Shown: positions 16,646 through 27,400, counted from the stretch's first letter. The stretch is DNA of 64,000 nt from Candidatus Cloacimonadota bacterium (GCA_016932035.1 JAFGDR010000025.1:1-64000); one strand, 5' to 3'. Program-made: numbers and translations. Notes: generated by a model from the letters alone, not told the origin.

Positions 16646-17713
16646 TTACACCACATACATCGGATTAGAGAAGAGCCATCCTTTCAGTCCAATGAAGACT
16701 TCTATTCGATACAATCCCTTTTCTTTAATTGGATATGATATCTTATTTCGATATTCTGTGTGTACTACTTTTCCGTTATGAATAATTTTTACATGGCAAT
16801 CCTGCTGTAGATATATATAGAGATATAATTCTCTTTCAGATATTGAAATTTCTTCACCGGGCAATGCGAAATTCTCTGTGATCTTAGATTCAATTCCGCA
16901 ATAGAACATATAAGGATCAGCATGTGTGTAATTCACAACATATGAATTCCCTGCCTTGAGCTTCGAGAGAATTGCTTGCTCGGGTTTTTTGTCAGAAATG
17001 GGTTCTCTTGTCTGGATATTCGTGCGGATTGTCTTGAATAATTTCTTATGAGGAAGGAAGGATATCGAAAACGGACCAAAAGAATACTTGTTCTGATGAG
17101 AATCAACACTCCCGATGGCTGGAATTCTTCGACCGTTATTGTTCAATTCATCCCATTTTCTGACTGTTTGTTTGTTGGGTCTGCTTATCGAAGTATCGGG
17201 AAATAGTATTTTAGGGATTACGTTCAAGGGAATGCGTAACTTATCAGTCCATTCGGAGATATAATTCCAGATTTCCATACCATCAAATTCCATGACTGAC
17301 CAATCAGTCCAAACATAGGTTCTCAGTGTTCGCCGCGATTTTCTTTTCTCAAAAGGATGTGCTATAAAACCTATTCCACCTTGTTCTCTTGTTTTTGAAA
17401 CATATTCCTCAACTGTCATTGTCAGGGGGTAAACTTCATCAATATCGAAGATTAGGTAGTGGTTATTTTTGTTTGCATCATTCATCTCATAACCGATAAT
17501 TGGTATAACATTATGTGGAAGTAACAAAGATAGTTCTTTTTTCACATCTATATTTCTATGATCGGTAATTATGAGAAAATCAATATGTTCCTGCTGAGCT
17601 ATTTCAACTATTTCTTGTAGTGTGCCGTGTCCATCAAAGGAGTGCTCAGTATGAATATGTATAACTCCTGTATACTCATATATCTCTTTTCCAAAGACTG
17701 ATTTTTTTATCAT
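16646..17713 (-). CDS. PHP-domain phosphoesterase-like protein
   Basis: A 355-residue protein with an N-terminal PHP fold: HIHTEHSFDG (H19, H21) and FLIITDHRNI supply the first metal-binding residues, with AHPFEKRKS and SVDSHQNK further on. The last ~90 residues are a beta-rich domain without catalytic motifs. The start at 17713 has AAGGA five bases upstream; a longer frame would begin at a TTG that coincides with a TTGACA promoter-like hexamer and is rejected. Members hydrolyse phosphate esters or act in polymerase proofreading; this stand-alone form is of unknown substrate. Confidence 0.8.
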   Translation of the reverse strand: MIKKSVFGKEIYEYTGVIHIHTEHSFDGHGTLQEIVEIAQQEHIDFLIITDHRNIDVKKELSLLLPHNVIPIIGYEMNDANKNNHYLIFDIDEVYPLTMTVEEYVSKTREQGGIGFIAHPFEKRKSRRTLRTYVWTDWSVMEFDGMEIWNYISEWTDKLRIPLNVIPKILFPDTSISRPNKQTVRKWDELNNNGRRIPAIGSVDSHQNKYSFGPFSISFLPHKKLFKTIRTNIQTREPISDKKPEQAILSKLKAGNSYVVNYTHADPYMFYCGIESKITENFALPGEEISISERELYLYIYLQQDCHVKIIHNGKVVHTEYRNKISYPIKEKGLYRIEVFIGLKGWLFSNPMYVV

Positions 17714-17857
17714 GTAAATCCTTTTGGGTAACCCATTGTTTTGGGTTGAGATTGTCAATAATTATTGAGATAATAAAACTTTATTTTATAAATTCCTAAA
17801 AAAGTTGACTTTTTTTTGTACGACATTTTTTTTTATCATCAACTTTCGGAGTTTGCC

Positions 17858-19843
17858 ATGAAAAAAAATATATTATTGGTTATCCTTACAACATTTTTAT
17901 TTTTTACAGCATGTGAAAATGTAACAGAAACAATAACACAAGATGATCCTATAAACATAAATACAATTCAAGTACCTGAAGATTTTGCGTATGAGACCTG
18001 TATAGATGTCACTGTAGATCTACATGTTACATCTCCTATTGATGAACCTGTTAAAGGTATCAATTTTGAGATCTATGATGCTCATCCTGATGCTGGTGGT
18101 AGATTAGTTGCAAAAGGTATAACACTTGGTGGTGGAAAATATCAAACTCAAATTATTGTTCCTGAAGGTTGTACAGAAGTAGCTGTTGTCAGCCCAATAG
18201 ATATTCGTATGATCCCAATTGTCAATGGCGAACTATACTTTGAATATGGTGATTATACAAAACTTGAAGCCCCATTTCTTGATCCAAAGGGTTACAATCC
18301 CACTACAAAATTAACTAATTATTGCCTAAGCTTTGACGGGGTTAATGACTATGTTGATCTTGGTGATGTTTCAGAATTAAACAATGTTTCGACATTCACT
18401 GTTGAAGGACGGGCATGTCAAGCCAGTAACACTGACAGCGAAATTATATTTTCGAAATATTCTGATGCGAATAATGACATCAGTATATACACAGGTGGTG
18501 GAACATTCTATATCGACCTGGGTAACGGGTCAGACTCCTATGCCACCTGGGCAGGGTATGATGCAGCAATTTCCAGCAACACTTGGTTTCATTGGGCAGT
18601 TGTTTTTGACGGAGCTGGTGGCACGAATGCAGACAGACTAAAATTGTACATTAATGGGAATTCAACACCCATTACATTAGCATTTACGGGAACTATTCCG
18701 GCAACTACTTCTTCCAATCTTTCGGGGAATAATGCATCATTATCAACAACAGCTAGTCCTTTTGGTGGTTACATGGATGAAGTCCGTGTATGGTCAACTG
18801 CACGTTCAGGAGCACAGGTTAATTCAACATATAATAAGCTCATTGATCCATCAACTTCAGGACTTGTAGCATACTGGAGAATGGATGAAGGAACTGGTGC
18901 AACTATGCTATATGATGAAACATCAAATGATTATGACGCACCGATAAATGGTTGCACTTGGGCACAGTTCATCAATGGCTGGGATAGTGACAGTGATGGA
19001 GTGACTGATATGAACGACGATTACCCCATGGACGACGAACGTGCATATGATAGTTATTTCCCTGCACAGGATACGTACTATACATTAGCTTTTGAAGATA
19101 AATGGCCCCGAAAGAATGATTATGATTTTAATGATATTGTCATACACTGGAATTTTACACAGGTTACGAATGCAAGTAATGAACTGGTTGATATACATGG
19201 TTCGTTCAAACTTGAAGCTATTGGAGCAGGCTATCACGATGGTTTTGGTGTGCAGTTTCCTTTTTTGAGGGGCAACTATTATGCGTTCAATAACCATGGA
19301 GATGACCACCAGTATTTCGATAACGGCACCACTAATGCAGTAGTTATTCTTTTCCAGGATGCCTTCAACCTTATGCAGGAAGCACCCGGAGATCCTTCAA
19401 CATGGATCAATACGGTTGAGAGCGAATCATACATAACCCCTGCGGAATTCGAATTCACCTATACACTGGGAACACCAATTGCTGTAGCAAGTCTGACACG
19501 AACACCACCTTATAATCCCTTCATTTATGTTAATAATGACCGTCTTCTGGAAATTCATCTTCCTGATTATGAGCCCACATCAAAGATGGCAGCAACCACT
19601 CATTGGGGAACATACGATGATGACTCCAACCCTGGAACAGATCGGTATTTCAAAACTTCGAACAATTTACCTTGGGTTATCAATGTAGCTGATGAATGGG
19701 AATATCCAATCGAGAAGATTCAGATCACATGGGCATACTTATTCTTTGCCGATTGGGCAGAAAGCGGGGGTGCCTTGCATAATGATTGGTATGACAGCTC
19801 TGTTCCTGCAAACATCGATGCAAATTATATCTATTCACCCTAA
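17858..19843 (+). CDS. LamG and LruC-domain lipoprotein (tandem paralogue A)
   Basis: A 661-residue lipoprotein starting at ATG 17858 behind CGGAG. The signal ends in a lipobox-like FFTAC (C19). Residues ~25-135 are a beta-sandwich carboxypeptidase-regulatory-like domain shared with the next gene. Residues ~155-345 are a LamG/concanavalin-like fold (FDGVNDYVDLGD ... AYWRMDEGTG). A calcium-type DSDSDGVTDMNDD linker leads to a C-terminal LruC/DUF4842 domain (FEDKWPRKNDYDFNDIV). LruC-domain proteins are surface lipoproteins of FCB and spirochaete lineages; function is poorly known. The first and last thirds match the following gene closely, whereas the middle does not. Confidence 0.82.
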   Translation: MKKNILLVILTTFLFFTACENVTETITQDDPININTIQVPEDFAYETCIDVTVDLHVTSPIDEPVKGINFEIYDAHPDAGGRLVAKGITLGGGKYQTQIIVPEGCTEVAVVSPIDIRMIPIVNGELYFEYGDYTKLEAPFLDPKGYNPTTKLTNYCLSFDGVNDYVDLGDVSELNNVSTFTVEGRACQASNTDSEIIFSKYSDANNDISIYTGGGTFYIDLGNGSDSYATWAGYDAAISSNTWFHWAVVFDGAGGTNADRLKLYINGNSTPITLAFTGTIPATTSSNLSGNNASLSTTASPFGGYMDEVRVWSTARSGAQVNSTYNKLIDPSTSGLVAYWRMDEGTGATMLYDETSNDYDAPINGCTWAQFINGWDSDSDGVTDMNDDYPMDDERAYDSYFPAQDTYYTLAFEDKWPRKNDYDFNDIVIHWNFTQVTNASNELVDIHGSFKLEAIGAGYHDGFGVQFPFLRGNYYAFNNHGDDHQYFDNGTTNAVVILFQDAFNLMQEAPGDPSTWINTVESESYITPAEFEFTYTLGTPIAVASLTRTPPYNPFIYVNNDRLLEIHLPDYEPTSKMAATTHWGTYDDDSNPGTDRYFKTSNNLPWVINVADEWEYPIEKIQITWAYLFFADWAESGGALHNDWYDSSVPANIDANYIYSP

Positions 19844-19868
19844 TAAAACAGATAAGCATATAAATTCC

Positions 19869-19897
19869 AAGCCAGGTTTCATGCCTGGCTTTTTTTA
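19869..19897 (+). terminator. Intrinsic terminator after LruC paralogue A
   Basis: Perfect 7-bp stem AGCCAGG/CCTGGCT with loop TTTCATG and a run of eight Ts. The same hairpin is repeated after the second paralogue, which shows the duplicated unit included its terminator. Confidence 0.9.
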
Positions 19898-19978
19898 ATG
19901 TGAGAAATAAATAATAAAAAACTTGACCAACATGGAAGAATATACAAAAATACATTCAACAATTCATTTGGAGGACGA

Positions 19979-22123
19979 ATGAAGAAGATTTGTATATTTT
20001 TAACGTTTGTTTTTTTATTTGTTTTTACTGCTTGTGAACAGACAACAAACATAGGAAATGATGATCCCATTGATATAAATCAAATTCAAGTTCCCGAAGA
20101 TTTCAATTACAGAACAATCCAGTCTGTGTATGTCGATCTTAGTGTCACAGATAACTCGAATGAACCTATTGAAGGGATCATATTCAAGATATATGATAAC
20201 GATCCCGAAGATGATGGACGATTTATTGCAAAGGGCATGACACTGTCTGATGGTGCGTTCAACACGATCGTTGCAGTACCCTGTGACTGTGAACAATTAA
20301 CCGTGGTCAGTCCGTTTGGCACACAGGAGGTGCCGATCATTAACGGGGAGCTGCAGTTTGAATTTGGAGATGATACATATCTTCTTCCCGACACACCCTG
20401 TCTATGTATGTCATCCGGGAAGAGTTCCGATGAGAAAATTTCTGAATCTGCAGATACCAAACGCGGAGGGAGTATTTCTGATCTTGAGGTGAATGAAGAA
20501 TATGAAAGGAGAAAATTACAGGAAACTGCGCACATAACGAATCCACAATCTGGCTTGATCCCCGATGATGTATGCCCAACAAAAACTTTGCCAAATATAG
20601 ATGCACCAGCATCGCACTCCGAAGATGGTGGTAAAAACACAACGTATGTACCCGATGATAACTTTGAACAAGCCTTAATTGATTGGGGCTATGATGATGT
20701 ATTGGATGATTATGTATTAACGGCTAATATTAATACGGTTACGAGTCTTGATGTCACTTCTAGAAGTATTAGTGATTTAACAGGTATTGAAGACTTTGTT
20801 GCTTTAACCGGTTTATATTGCTGGGGGAATCAACTCACGACATTGGATGTATCGGCTAATACAGTTTTAAATGATCTTTATTGTTATGTAAATCAACTCA
20901 CAAGTCTGGATGTATCCGCTAATACGGCATTAACAATCTTATGTTGTACTTATAATCAACTCACAAGTCTGGATGTATCCGCTAATACGGCATTAGAAGA
21001 ATTAAAATGCTGGGACAATCAACTCACAAACTTGGATGTATCTGCTAATACAGCTTTAACTATTCTAGGTTGTCATTTCAATCAACTCACAATGCTGAAC
21101 GTTAAAAATGGGAATAATACAAATTTTACTGAATTTGATGCATCAAATAATCCAAATTTAACATGTATCCAGGTAGATGATGCAGACTGGTCAACAGCTA
21201 ATTGGCCTTATAAAGATCCAACAGCATCGTACTCCGAAGATTGTGCTTATGGGACAGATACCGATGGAGATGGTGTTCCGGACGATGAAGATGATTATCC
21301 CGACGATCCCGATAGAGCATTTAATAACTATACCCCGTCAGAAAATACCTATTATACCCTTGCTTTTGAGGATAAATGGCCCAGTAAAGGCGATTATGAT
21401 TTCAATGATATTGTAATACTTTGGAGTTATATGCAGGTGACCAATGCGAGTAATGAACTTGTTGATATTCACGGTTCATTTAAGCTTGAAGCTATTGGAG
21501 CAGGCTATCACAATGGCTTTGGTGTACAGTTCCCCTTTGCAATCTCAAATTTCAGTGCCTTTGATGATCACGGAGATGCCCATCAATATGTTGATACTGG
21601 TACGAACAATGCAGTGGTCATTCTCTTCCAGGATGCATTCAACCTGATGCAGGAAGCACCTGGAGATCCTTCAACATGGATCAATACGGTTGAGAGCGAA
21701 ACATACATCACACCTGCAGAGTTCGAGTTCACATATACTTTAGACACACCGATCGCTGTAGCTAGTCTGACAAGAACTGCTCCTTACAATCCATTCATAT
21801 ACGTTAATGATGACAGACAAAAAGAGATTCATCTTCCCGATTATGAGCCCACGATCAAGATGGCTGGCACACCCCATTGGGGAACCTGTGACGATGACTC
21901 AGATCCTACTGCTCCCGATCCCAAATACTTTAAAACATCAAATAATTTACCATGGGCGATTAATGTAGCAGATGAATGGGATTATCCTATTGAACTATCT
22001 CCAATTAATTGGGCATATTTGTTCTTTGTGGATTGGGCAGAAAACGGTGGTAACACACACACAGATTGGTATGATAGCTCTGTTCCTGCAAACATTGATG
22101 CCAATAATATCTATTCACCCTAA
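19979..22123 (+). CDS. LRR and LruC-domain lipoprotein (tandem paralogue B)
   Basis: A 714-residue lipoprotein, start ATG 19979 behind GGAGG. The signal ends at FVFTAC. The N-terminal beta-sandwich (to ~residue 130) parallels paralogue A (DDPIDINQIQVPEDF against DDPININTIQVPEDF). A linker (~140-225) precedes four and a half 21-residue leucine-rich repeats (~283-380; NQLTSLDVSANTALxxLxC), then TDTDGDGVPDDEDDYPDD and the LruC/DUF4842 domain, nearly the same as A in protein and DNA. The LRR block probably mediates binding. The pair looks like a duplication in which the middle module was exchanged. Confidence 0.82.
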   Translation: MKKICIFLTFVFLFVFTACEQTTNIGNDDPIDINQIQVPEDFNYRTIQSVYVDLSVTDNSNEPIEGIIFKIYDNDPEDDGRFIAKGMTLSDGAFNTIVAVPCDCEQLTVVSPFGTQEVPIINGELQFEFGDDTYLLPDTPCLCMSSGKSSDEKISESADTKRGGSISDLEVNEEYERRKLQETAHITNPQSGLIPDDVCPTKTLPNIDAPASHSEDGGKNTTYVPDDNFEQALIDWGYDDVLDDYVLTANINTVTSLDVTSRSISDLTGIEDFVALTGLYCWGNQLTTLDVSANTVLNDLYCYVNQLTSLDVSANTALTILCCTYNQLTSLDVSANTALEELKCWDNQLTNLDVSANTALTILGCHFNQLTMLNVKNGNNTNFTEFDASNNPNLTCIQVDDADWSTANWPYKDPTASYSEDCAYGTDTDGDGVPDDEDDYPDDPDRAFNNYTPSENTYYTLAFEDKWPSKGDYDFNDIVILWSYMQVTNASNELVDIHGSFKLEAIGAGYHNGFGVQFPFAISNFSAFDDHGDAHQYVDTGTNNAVVILFQDAFNLMQEAPGDPSTWINTVESETYITPAEFEFTYTLDTPIAVASLTRTAPYNPFIYVNDDRQKEIHLPDYEPTIKMAGTPHWGTCDDDSDPTAPDPKYFKTSNNLPWAINVADEWDYPIELSPINWAYLFFVDWAENGGNTHTDWYDSSVPANIDANNIYSP
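20828..21091 (+). repeat. 63-bp in-frame tandem repeats encoding leucine-rich repeats
   Basis: Four full units of exactly 63 bases begin at 20828, 20891, 20954 and 21017, each opening AATCAACTCACA or AATCAACTCACG, with a partial fifth at 21080. Units two and three are almost identical over their first 45 bases, so copy number may change by slippage or recombination. Confidence 0.9.
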
Positions 22124-22148
22124 TAAAACAGTTAAACATATAAATTTA

Positions 22149-22178
22149 AAGCCAGGTTTCATGCCTGGCTTTTGTTTT
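22149..22178 (+). terminator. Intrinsic terminator after LruC paralogue B
   Basis: Same stem-loop as after paralogue A (AGCCAGG, TTTCATG loop, CCTGGCT) followed by TTTGTTTT. Confidence 0.85.
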
Positions 22179-22187
22179 GAAAGAAGA

Positions 22188-22217
22188 TTGACATTTTTTT
22201 TCATTGAGTTTTGAAAT
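22188..22217 (+). promoter_or_regulatory. Possible promoter of the permease gene, almost leaderless
   Basis: TTGACA at 22188-22193, an 18-base spacer rich in T, and TGAAAT at 22212-22217 as -10 candidate. The preferred ATG is at 22222, so a transcript from here would have virtually no 5' leader. The -10 is weak. Confidence 0.35.
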
Positions 22218-22221
22218 AATT

Positions 22222-24093
22222 ATGGCGGAAAAACAGATACTCCAAAAAAAATTAAATCTAATCGATGTGTTTAGCATAGCGAGTGGCGCAATGATAAGTT
22301 CCGGGTTGTTCGTGTTACCCGGTCTTGCCTTTGCAAAAGCAGGTCCTGCAGTTGTTGTCGCATATATTTTAGCAGGTTTAATAGTGATCCCAGGAATGCT
22401 TGCTCAAATCGAACTCAGCACTGCAATGCCCAAAGCCGGAGGCAGTTATTTCTTTATTGAACGTAGTATGGGTCCCGTTGCCGGTACTCTTGGGGGATTT
22501 GCAAGCTGGTTAAGCCTGGCTTTAAAAAGTGCCTTTGCACTTATCGGGATCGGTGCATTTGCCAATTTACTTTTTCCAGGATTATCGGAAATTCATATCA
22601 AAGTAATTGCTATTGCTTTCTGCTTGTTGTTTGCTCTTATCAACATCAGAAGTGTGAAAAATACGAGCAGGTTTCAGATATTCCTTGTTATCTCATTACT
22701 TGCTATTCTGTTTTTATACTGCTTACTCGGAGTCACAAAGGTAAATTTACACAATTTTATACCCTTTTCACCAAAAGGTTTTGGTGCAGTCATTCCTGTT
22801 GTCGGCCTTGTTTTTGTTTCCTTTGGCGGTTTAACAAAGGTTGCAAGTATTGCTGAGGAGATCCAAAAACCCAAGAAAAATCTCCCTCTTGGTATGTTCA
22901 TTGCTTTTATTGTCGTGATGTTTTTTTATGTAGCAGTTGTGTTCGTAACAGTAGGAATAGTCCGACCTGAAACTCTTGCGAATTCTCTAACACCAATTTC
23001 AAAAGGTGGAGATGTTATCTTTGGAAAGTTCGGCATGATCTTACTTGCTGTTGCTGCTCTTTTCGCCTTTTTCTCGACAGCAAATGCTGGTATCCTGTCA
23101 GCATCACGATTCCCGATGGCAATGAGCAGGGACAGACTTGTTCCAAATATTTTCAGTAAAATGAGCAAAAGTGGACAAACGCCCTATATGTCGATCATGT
23201 TTACTGCACTGTTCATGATCGTTATGATAACATTTCTTAACCTGGAAAACCTCGTGAAAGCGGCATCTACCATGATGATCATCCTCTTCCTCTATACCAA
23301 TGTCGCTTTGATCGTTATGAGAGAGAGCAGGATTGATACCTATCAACCATCATTTAAGGCGCCGCTTTATCCATGGCTGCAGATTGTTGCGATCATCATA
23401 TATGCTTTTCTCATCTTCGAAATGGGAATAATACCCCTCATCATTACAGGAATATTTGTTCTCTTGTGTATTGCCTGGTATTTTCTTTACGTTCGTGTAC
23501 GAGTAGAAAGAAAATCAGCGCTGATTCATATCGTAGAAAGGGTAACCAATAAGAAGATCTCGAGTTCAACATTAATTGATGAATTGAAGGAGATCCTTAT
23601 CCGGCGGGATAATATCGTTGAAGACAGGTTCGATAAACTCGTTCGGTCAGCTGTAATTCTCGATCTTGATTGTCAAATCGGTAAAAATGAATTTTTCACT
23701 ATCGTATCAAAAGAACTCGCTCCTCGACTCGATATTCCATATCATGAACTATATGATCTTTTTTTGGAAAGGGAGCAGCAGTCATCAACAACACTCGAGC
23801 CAGGTCTTGCAATTCCACATATTATCGTTCAGGGTGAGAAGAAATTTGATATCCTCATCGTTCGATGTAAAGAAGGAATAAAATTTGACGAAAATGAACC
23901 ACCTGTCCATACCGTGTTCGTGCTGATCGGTTCGATGGATGAACGCAATTTCCATCTTCGTGCGCTTATGTCAATAGCTCAGATCGTGAAAGAGAAAAAT
24001 TTCTACACAAGATGGAAAAATGCAAAAAATGTCGATGAGTTACGAAATATTATATATTTATCAGCAAGAAAGCGAGAGTCAAATGAGAACTAA
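22222..24093 (+). CDS. APC-family amino acid permease fused to a PTS EIIA-like domain
   Basis: A 623-residue inner-membrane protein. Residues ~10-425 hold about twelve membrane segments with the APC-superfamily opening FSIASGAMISSGLFVLPG and GGLTKVASIAEEIQKPKKN, expected to import amino acids. A cytoplasmic tail (~440-615) is a phosphotransferase EIIA type-2 fold with the phospho-acceptor-like histidine in EPGLAIPH (H533). Such fusions suggest transport is controlled by a phosphorelay or domain sensing rather than sugar uptake. An in-frame TTG six codons upstream is an alternative start; neither has a good ribosome-binding site. It overlaps the PspC gene by 11 bases. Confidence 0.83.
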   Translation: MAEKQILQKKLNLIDVFSIASGAMISSGLFVLPGLAFAKAGPAVVVAYILAGLIVIPGMLAQIELSTAMPKAGGSYFFIERSMGPVAGTLGGFASWLSLALKSAFALIGIGAFANLLFPGLSEIHIKVIAIAFCLLFALINIRSVKNTSRFQIFLVISLLAILFLYCLLGVTKVNLHNFIPFSPKGFGAVIPVVGLVFVSFGGLTKVASIAEEIQKPKKNLPLGMFIAFIVVMFFYVAVVFVTVGIVRPETLANSLTPISKGGDVIFGKFGMILLAVAALFAFFSTANAGILSASRFPMAMSRDRLVPNIFSKMSKSGQTPYMSIMFTALFMIVMITFLNLENLVKAASTMMIILFLYTNVALIVMRESRIDTYQPSFKAPLYPWLQIVAIIIYAFLIFEMGIIPLIITGIFVLLCIAWYFLYVRVRVERKSALIHIVERVTNKKISSSTLIDELKEILIRRDNIVEDRFDKLVRSAVILDLDCQIGKNEFFTIVSKELAPRLDIPYHELYDLFLEREQQSSTTLEPGLAIPHIIVQGEKKFDILIVRCKEGIKFDENEPPVHTVFVLIGSMDERNFHLRALMSIAQIVKEKNFYTRWKNAKNVDELRNIIYLSARKRESNEN

Positions 24094-24487
24094 TAGGGTA
24101 TTATATAGAGATCCGAAAAATGGTAAGATCGCAGGTGTTTGCAGCGGCTTATCAGAGTATCTGGATGTAGATGTATCGATTATACGCACTATCTGGGTGC
24201 TATTTATAATATTTGGTGGAGCAGGTTTTCTCATGTATATTGTTGCCGCGTTGATTATTCCGGCAAAATCAGGTGATGATACGGAAATATCGGTCGAAGG
24301 TGATGAAGATAGACATCTGACAAGGGATTCTGAACATGCCGTGATCTGGGGTGTATGCTCAGGTATTGCAAAATATTTCGGCATGGATGTGAGTATTGTG
24401 AGGATCATTTTTGTGCTGCTTGGGATATATTTCGCTTCGGGAATATTTCTTTATATCGTACTTGCCTTAATCCTTCCTAAATCATAG
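24083..24487 (+). CDS. Protein with two PspC domains
   Basis: A 134-residue membrane protein made of two copies of the PspC domain (~2-62: RDPKNGKIAGVCSGLSEYLD; ~78-134: AVIWGVCSGIAKYFGMD), each ending in one hydrophobic helix. PspC domains belong to the phage-shock envelope-stress system, sometimes as toxin/antitoxin-like regulators. It starts at ATG 24083, inside the last codons of the permease gene, so translation is likely coupled. No PspA or PspF is in the window. Confidence 0.82.
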   Translation: MRTNRVLYRDPKNGKIAGVCSGLSEYLDVDVSIIRTIWVLFIIFGGAGFLMYIVAALIIPAKSGDDTEISVEGDEDRHLTRDSEHAVIWGVCSGIAKYFGMDVSIVRIIFVLLGIYFASGIFLYIVLALILPKS

Positions 24488-24493
24488 AGGGGA

Positions 24494-27400
24494 ATGCACT
24501 TTTACCGTTTCATATTCTTTGTACTCGTCATCTGCTGTTTGGCGAGCCCTCTTCTTGGTGAAGAGTTTTCGATTCTTAATAAAACAAATATCATAACTTT
24601 CGAATCAGAAAAAAGTGTATATGATCTTGGGTACGACCATATCATTAATAATTCGGAACGGGTAAGCTATCAGGATACCTTGCTCATTAAAGGAGCGGAC
24701 TATACTCTAAACTACATAAAGGGTACGATTTTCATGCAGAAACAAATTGAACCTTCCCAAAGAATCAAAGTATCTTTTAAGGTTTTTCCCAAAAGTCTAG
24801 TGTATTCATTTCAGAAATTCTTACCTCTTGATAGAATACCCAAAACACAAACAGACAAGCAGAAAACAAAAGAGTTTCAGCAACAGTATGATACCCAAAC
24901 CAATCTGAATATTTCTGGAAGCAAGAGTTTTGCCCTTTCACTCGGAAATAAACAGGATATGGATCTTGATCAGTCACTCTATTTGCAGGTTGATGGAGAG
25001 TTGTCTAAAAATATCTTTTTGAAGGCACAGCTTTCTGACAATACGACCCCAATATCAACTGAAGGCACAACCAAAAAACTTAGCGAGTTCGATAAGATGT
25101 TCATCAAAGTATATTCCGGAAACTATAGTCTGCAGTTCGGTGATTTCTTCACCCGTTTTGATGACACGTATTATGCAAATTACGATTTCAAACTCGAAGG
25201 GGTGACGTTTAACTGGACAAGTGCACAAAAGGTGAATGTGTCGGCAGCAGTATCAAATGGTGACTTTAAAAGTTATTCTTTTTACGGAACAGAAGGGATC
25301 CAGGGACCATATTATTTGCCGGGCAAGAACAGCTCAAGTGTTCGGGTGCTTTCCGGAACTGATAAGATATATTTGAACGGCTCTCTTCTTACGAGAGGGA
25401 ATGATTATTTTATCGATTACAATGAGGGCTCGATCACATTCCAGAATAACAATATCATCACTGAAGAGTCATATATTATTGCGGATTACGAGTACACAGC
25501 AGAGGAATATCGAAGTAATTTCTATCTTGGTGCCGGGGAACTTGCCTTTTTTGATAATGGTCTTAACCTATCACTGAAGATTGTCAGTAATAATGATGAT
25601 AAAGACAATCCATTGAATTTCAGTTTGACCGATGAGGAAAAGCAGATCTTAAAAGAAGCCGGGAATGATCCTGAGAAAGCCCGGATCAGTGGTGTTGATT
25701 CGGTTGCAGTTGGAGATGGAAACTACATTCTTGCAGATTCTCATTATGTGTATGTGGGTTTCGATTCTACAGGGAATTACCTGGTGAGTTTTTCCTATGT
25801 GGGTTCAGGCAAAGGCACATATAATAAGTCGGGCTATATTTCATATGAATGGGTCGGGGAAGGGAAAGGAGAATATATTCCTGAGATCCAACTTCCATTC
25901 CCGGAGAAACGCACAAATGTGGATATGAGGGCACAGCTTGAACTGGGGAGTTTCGAAATTGTTTCTGAGGGTATGTTAACAAACTATGACCAAAACAGCT
26001 TCTCTCCCATCGATGACGATCATAATAACGGTTTTGCGCACTATCATTCATTAAATCTTGAGCTACCATTTTTCTTACAAGGGAAAGCAAAAACCTCAGT
26101 ATATTATCGGGCTCATGATAAGTATTTTCACTCACTTGCACGGGTGGAATCCGCAGAAACCCAGTATCAGACATCTGATTTTGTTGAAACAGATACCGTT
26201 GATGTAACCGAATACGGTGGATCGGTCGATATGTCGATGCCGCGATGGATATCTAATAGAGTACGTTTTTATGAGAAGTATATGAAGGATGTAGCTCATC
26301 AACAAACTTTCTCGAACTCATTTTCATATTCGCAAAATCCGGCTTTTCCCATACTTCCATCTATGCGATACACATTTTCACAAATTACCCAGGAAAGCGA
26401 TTCGACTCTCAGCACAGCAGATGAAAAACTCATTCAAAGAACTCATTCTGTTGATGGGGATTACGCGATAGGTTTTATAAAGTTGAAAGCTGGTTTTTCT
26501 GATAAGATGTTTGAGAATGACGGCATATTGGATTTCGGTTTTAGAACAACCAAATATTTTTACGGCTTCACATCTAATTTCTGGAATACGGAATTCACAC
26601 TCGGTTATGAACACGAGTTCGTTGACAGTCTCAAGATCGACTGGTTCGATTATAAAAAAGCACAACTCTACAAAGCAGGAATATCATATATCCAGGGTAC
26701 GACGAATTTTAAGATCGAATACTCGCACAGAGAAAATAAATATCTTACCGGTGCCAGCAACACGAATTTTGATCTTATGAATTCGCAGCTTTCCTTTGAT
26801 ATGATAAAGAATACTATATCGAATCGCGTAAATTATAAGATCGGGAATCTCGAACTATATCCAAAAGTGAAAGAACTTATCTATGTTGGTGACGGTAACG
26901 GACTGTATGACAGTCTTGGATTTCACCAGGAGGATGGAGATTATGATTATGAGATCACGATCGTGGGAACACCTGAACCGATCACTGAACTTCAGATGAA
27001 CTGGAATCTGCAGATACATCCATCGCGAGGAATCTCTGAAAAATCGTATGGTTTGAATTCTTTTCTTGATAAGATCATCCTCACCTCAGATGTTGCAATT
27101 CAAGAGAAATCCAGCACACCACACAAGCTCGATCTCTACCTCCTCAAGCCGAGTGCTCTTATGAATAAAAAATATACCGATTATGGATATCAGCGATATA
27201 AGGAACAGCTCTGGTATAATATCAAAAAAAACAAGATCGTTCTGCGATTTCTTTATGAAAAGACAAAAAAGATCGATAATCAATATGAAAACGAATTCGA
27301 CGAGTTGGATCAGGACAGCTATACTGCAGCATTGAATTTTTACAAAGTGAGGCAGTGGAATTTCGAGAATGAAGTCAAGTATACTGATGTTATTTCTAAT

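Noticed and set aside
16493-16738. Plus-strand open frame of about 80 codons
   Set aside because: It runs antisense into the PHP gene, lacks a ribosome-binding site and has no recognisable domain.
17714-17758. Longer PHP protein starting at TTG 17758
   Set aside because: The TTG is part of TTGACA, and AAGGA lies right before the ATG at 17713.
20828-21091. CRISPR-like regular 63-bp spacing
   Set aside because: The units lie in frame within a lipoprotein gene and encode leucine-rich repeats; no variable spacers.
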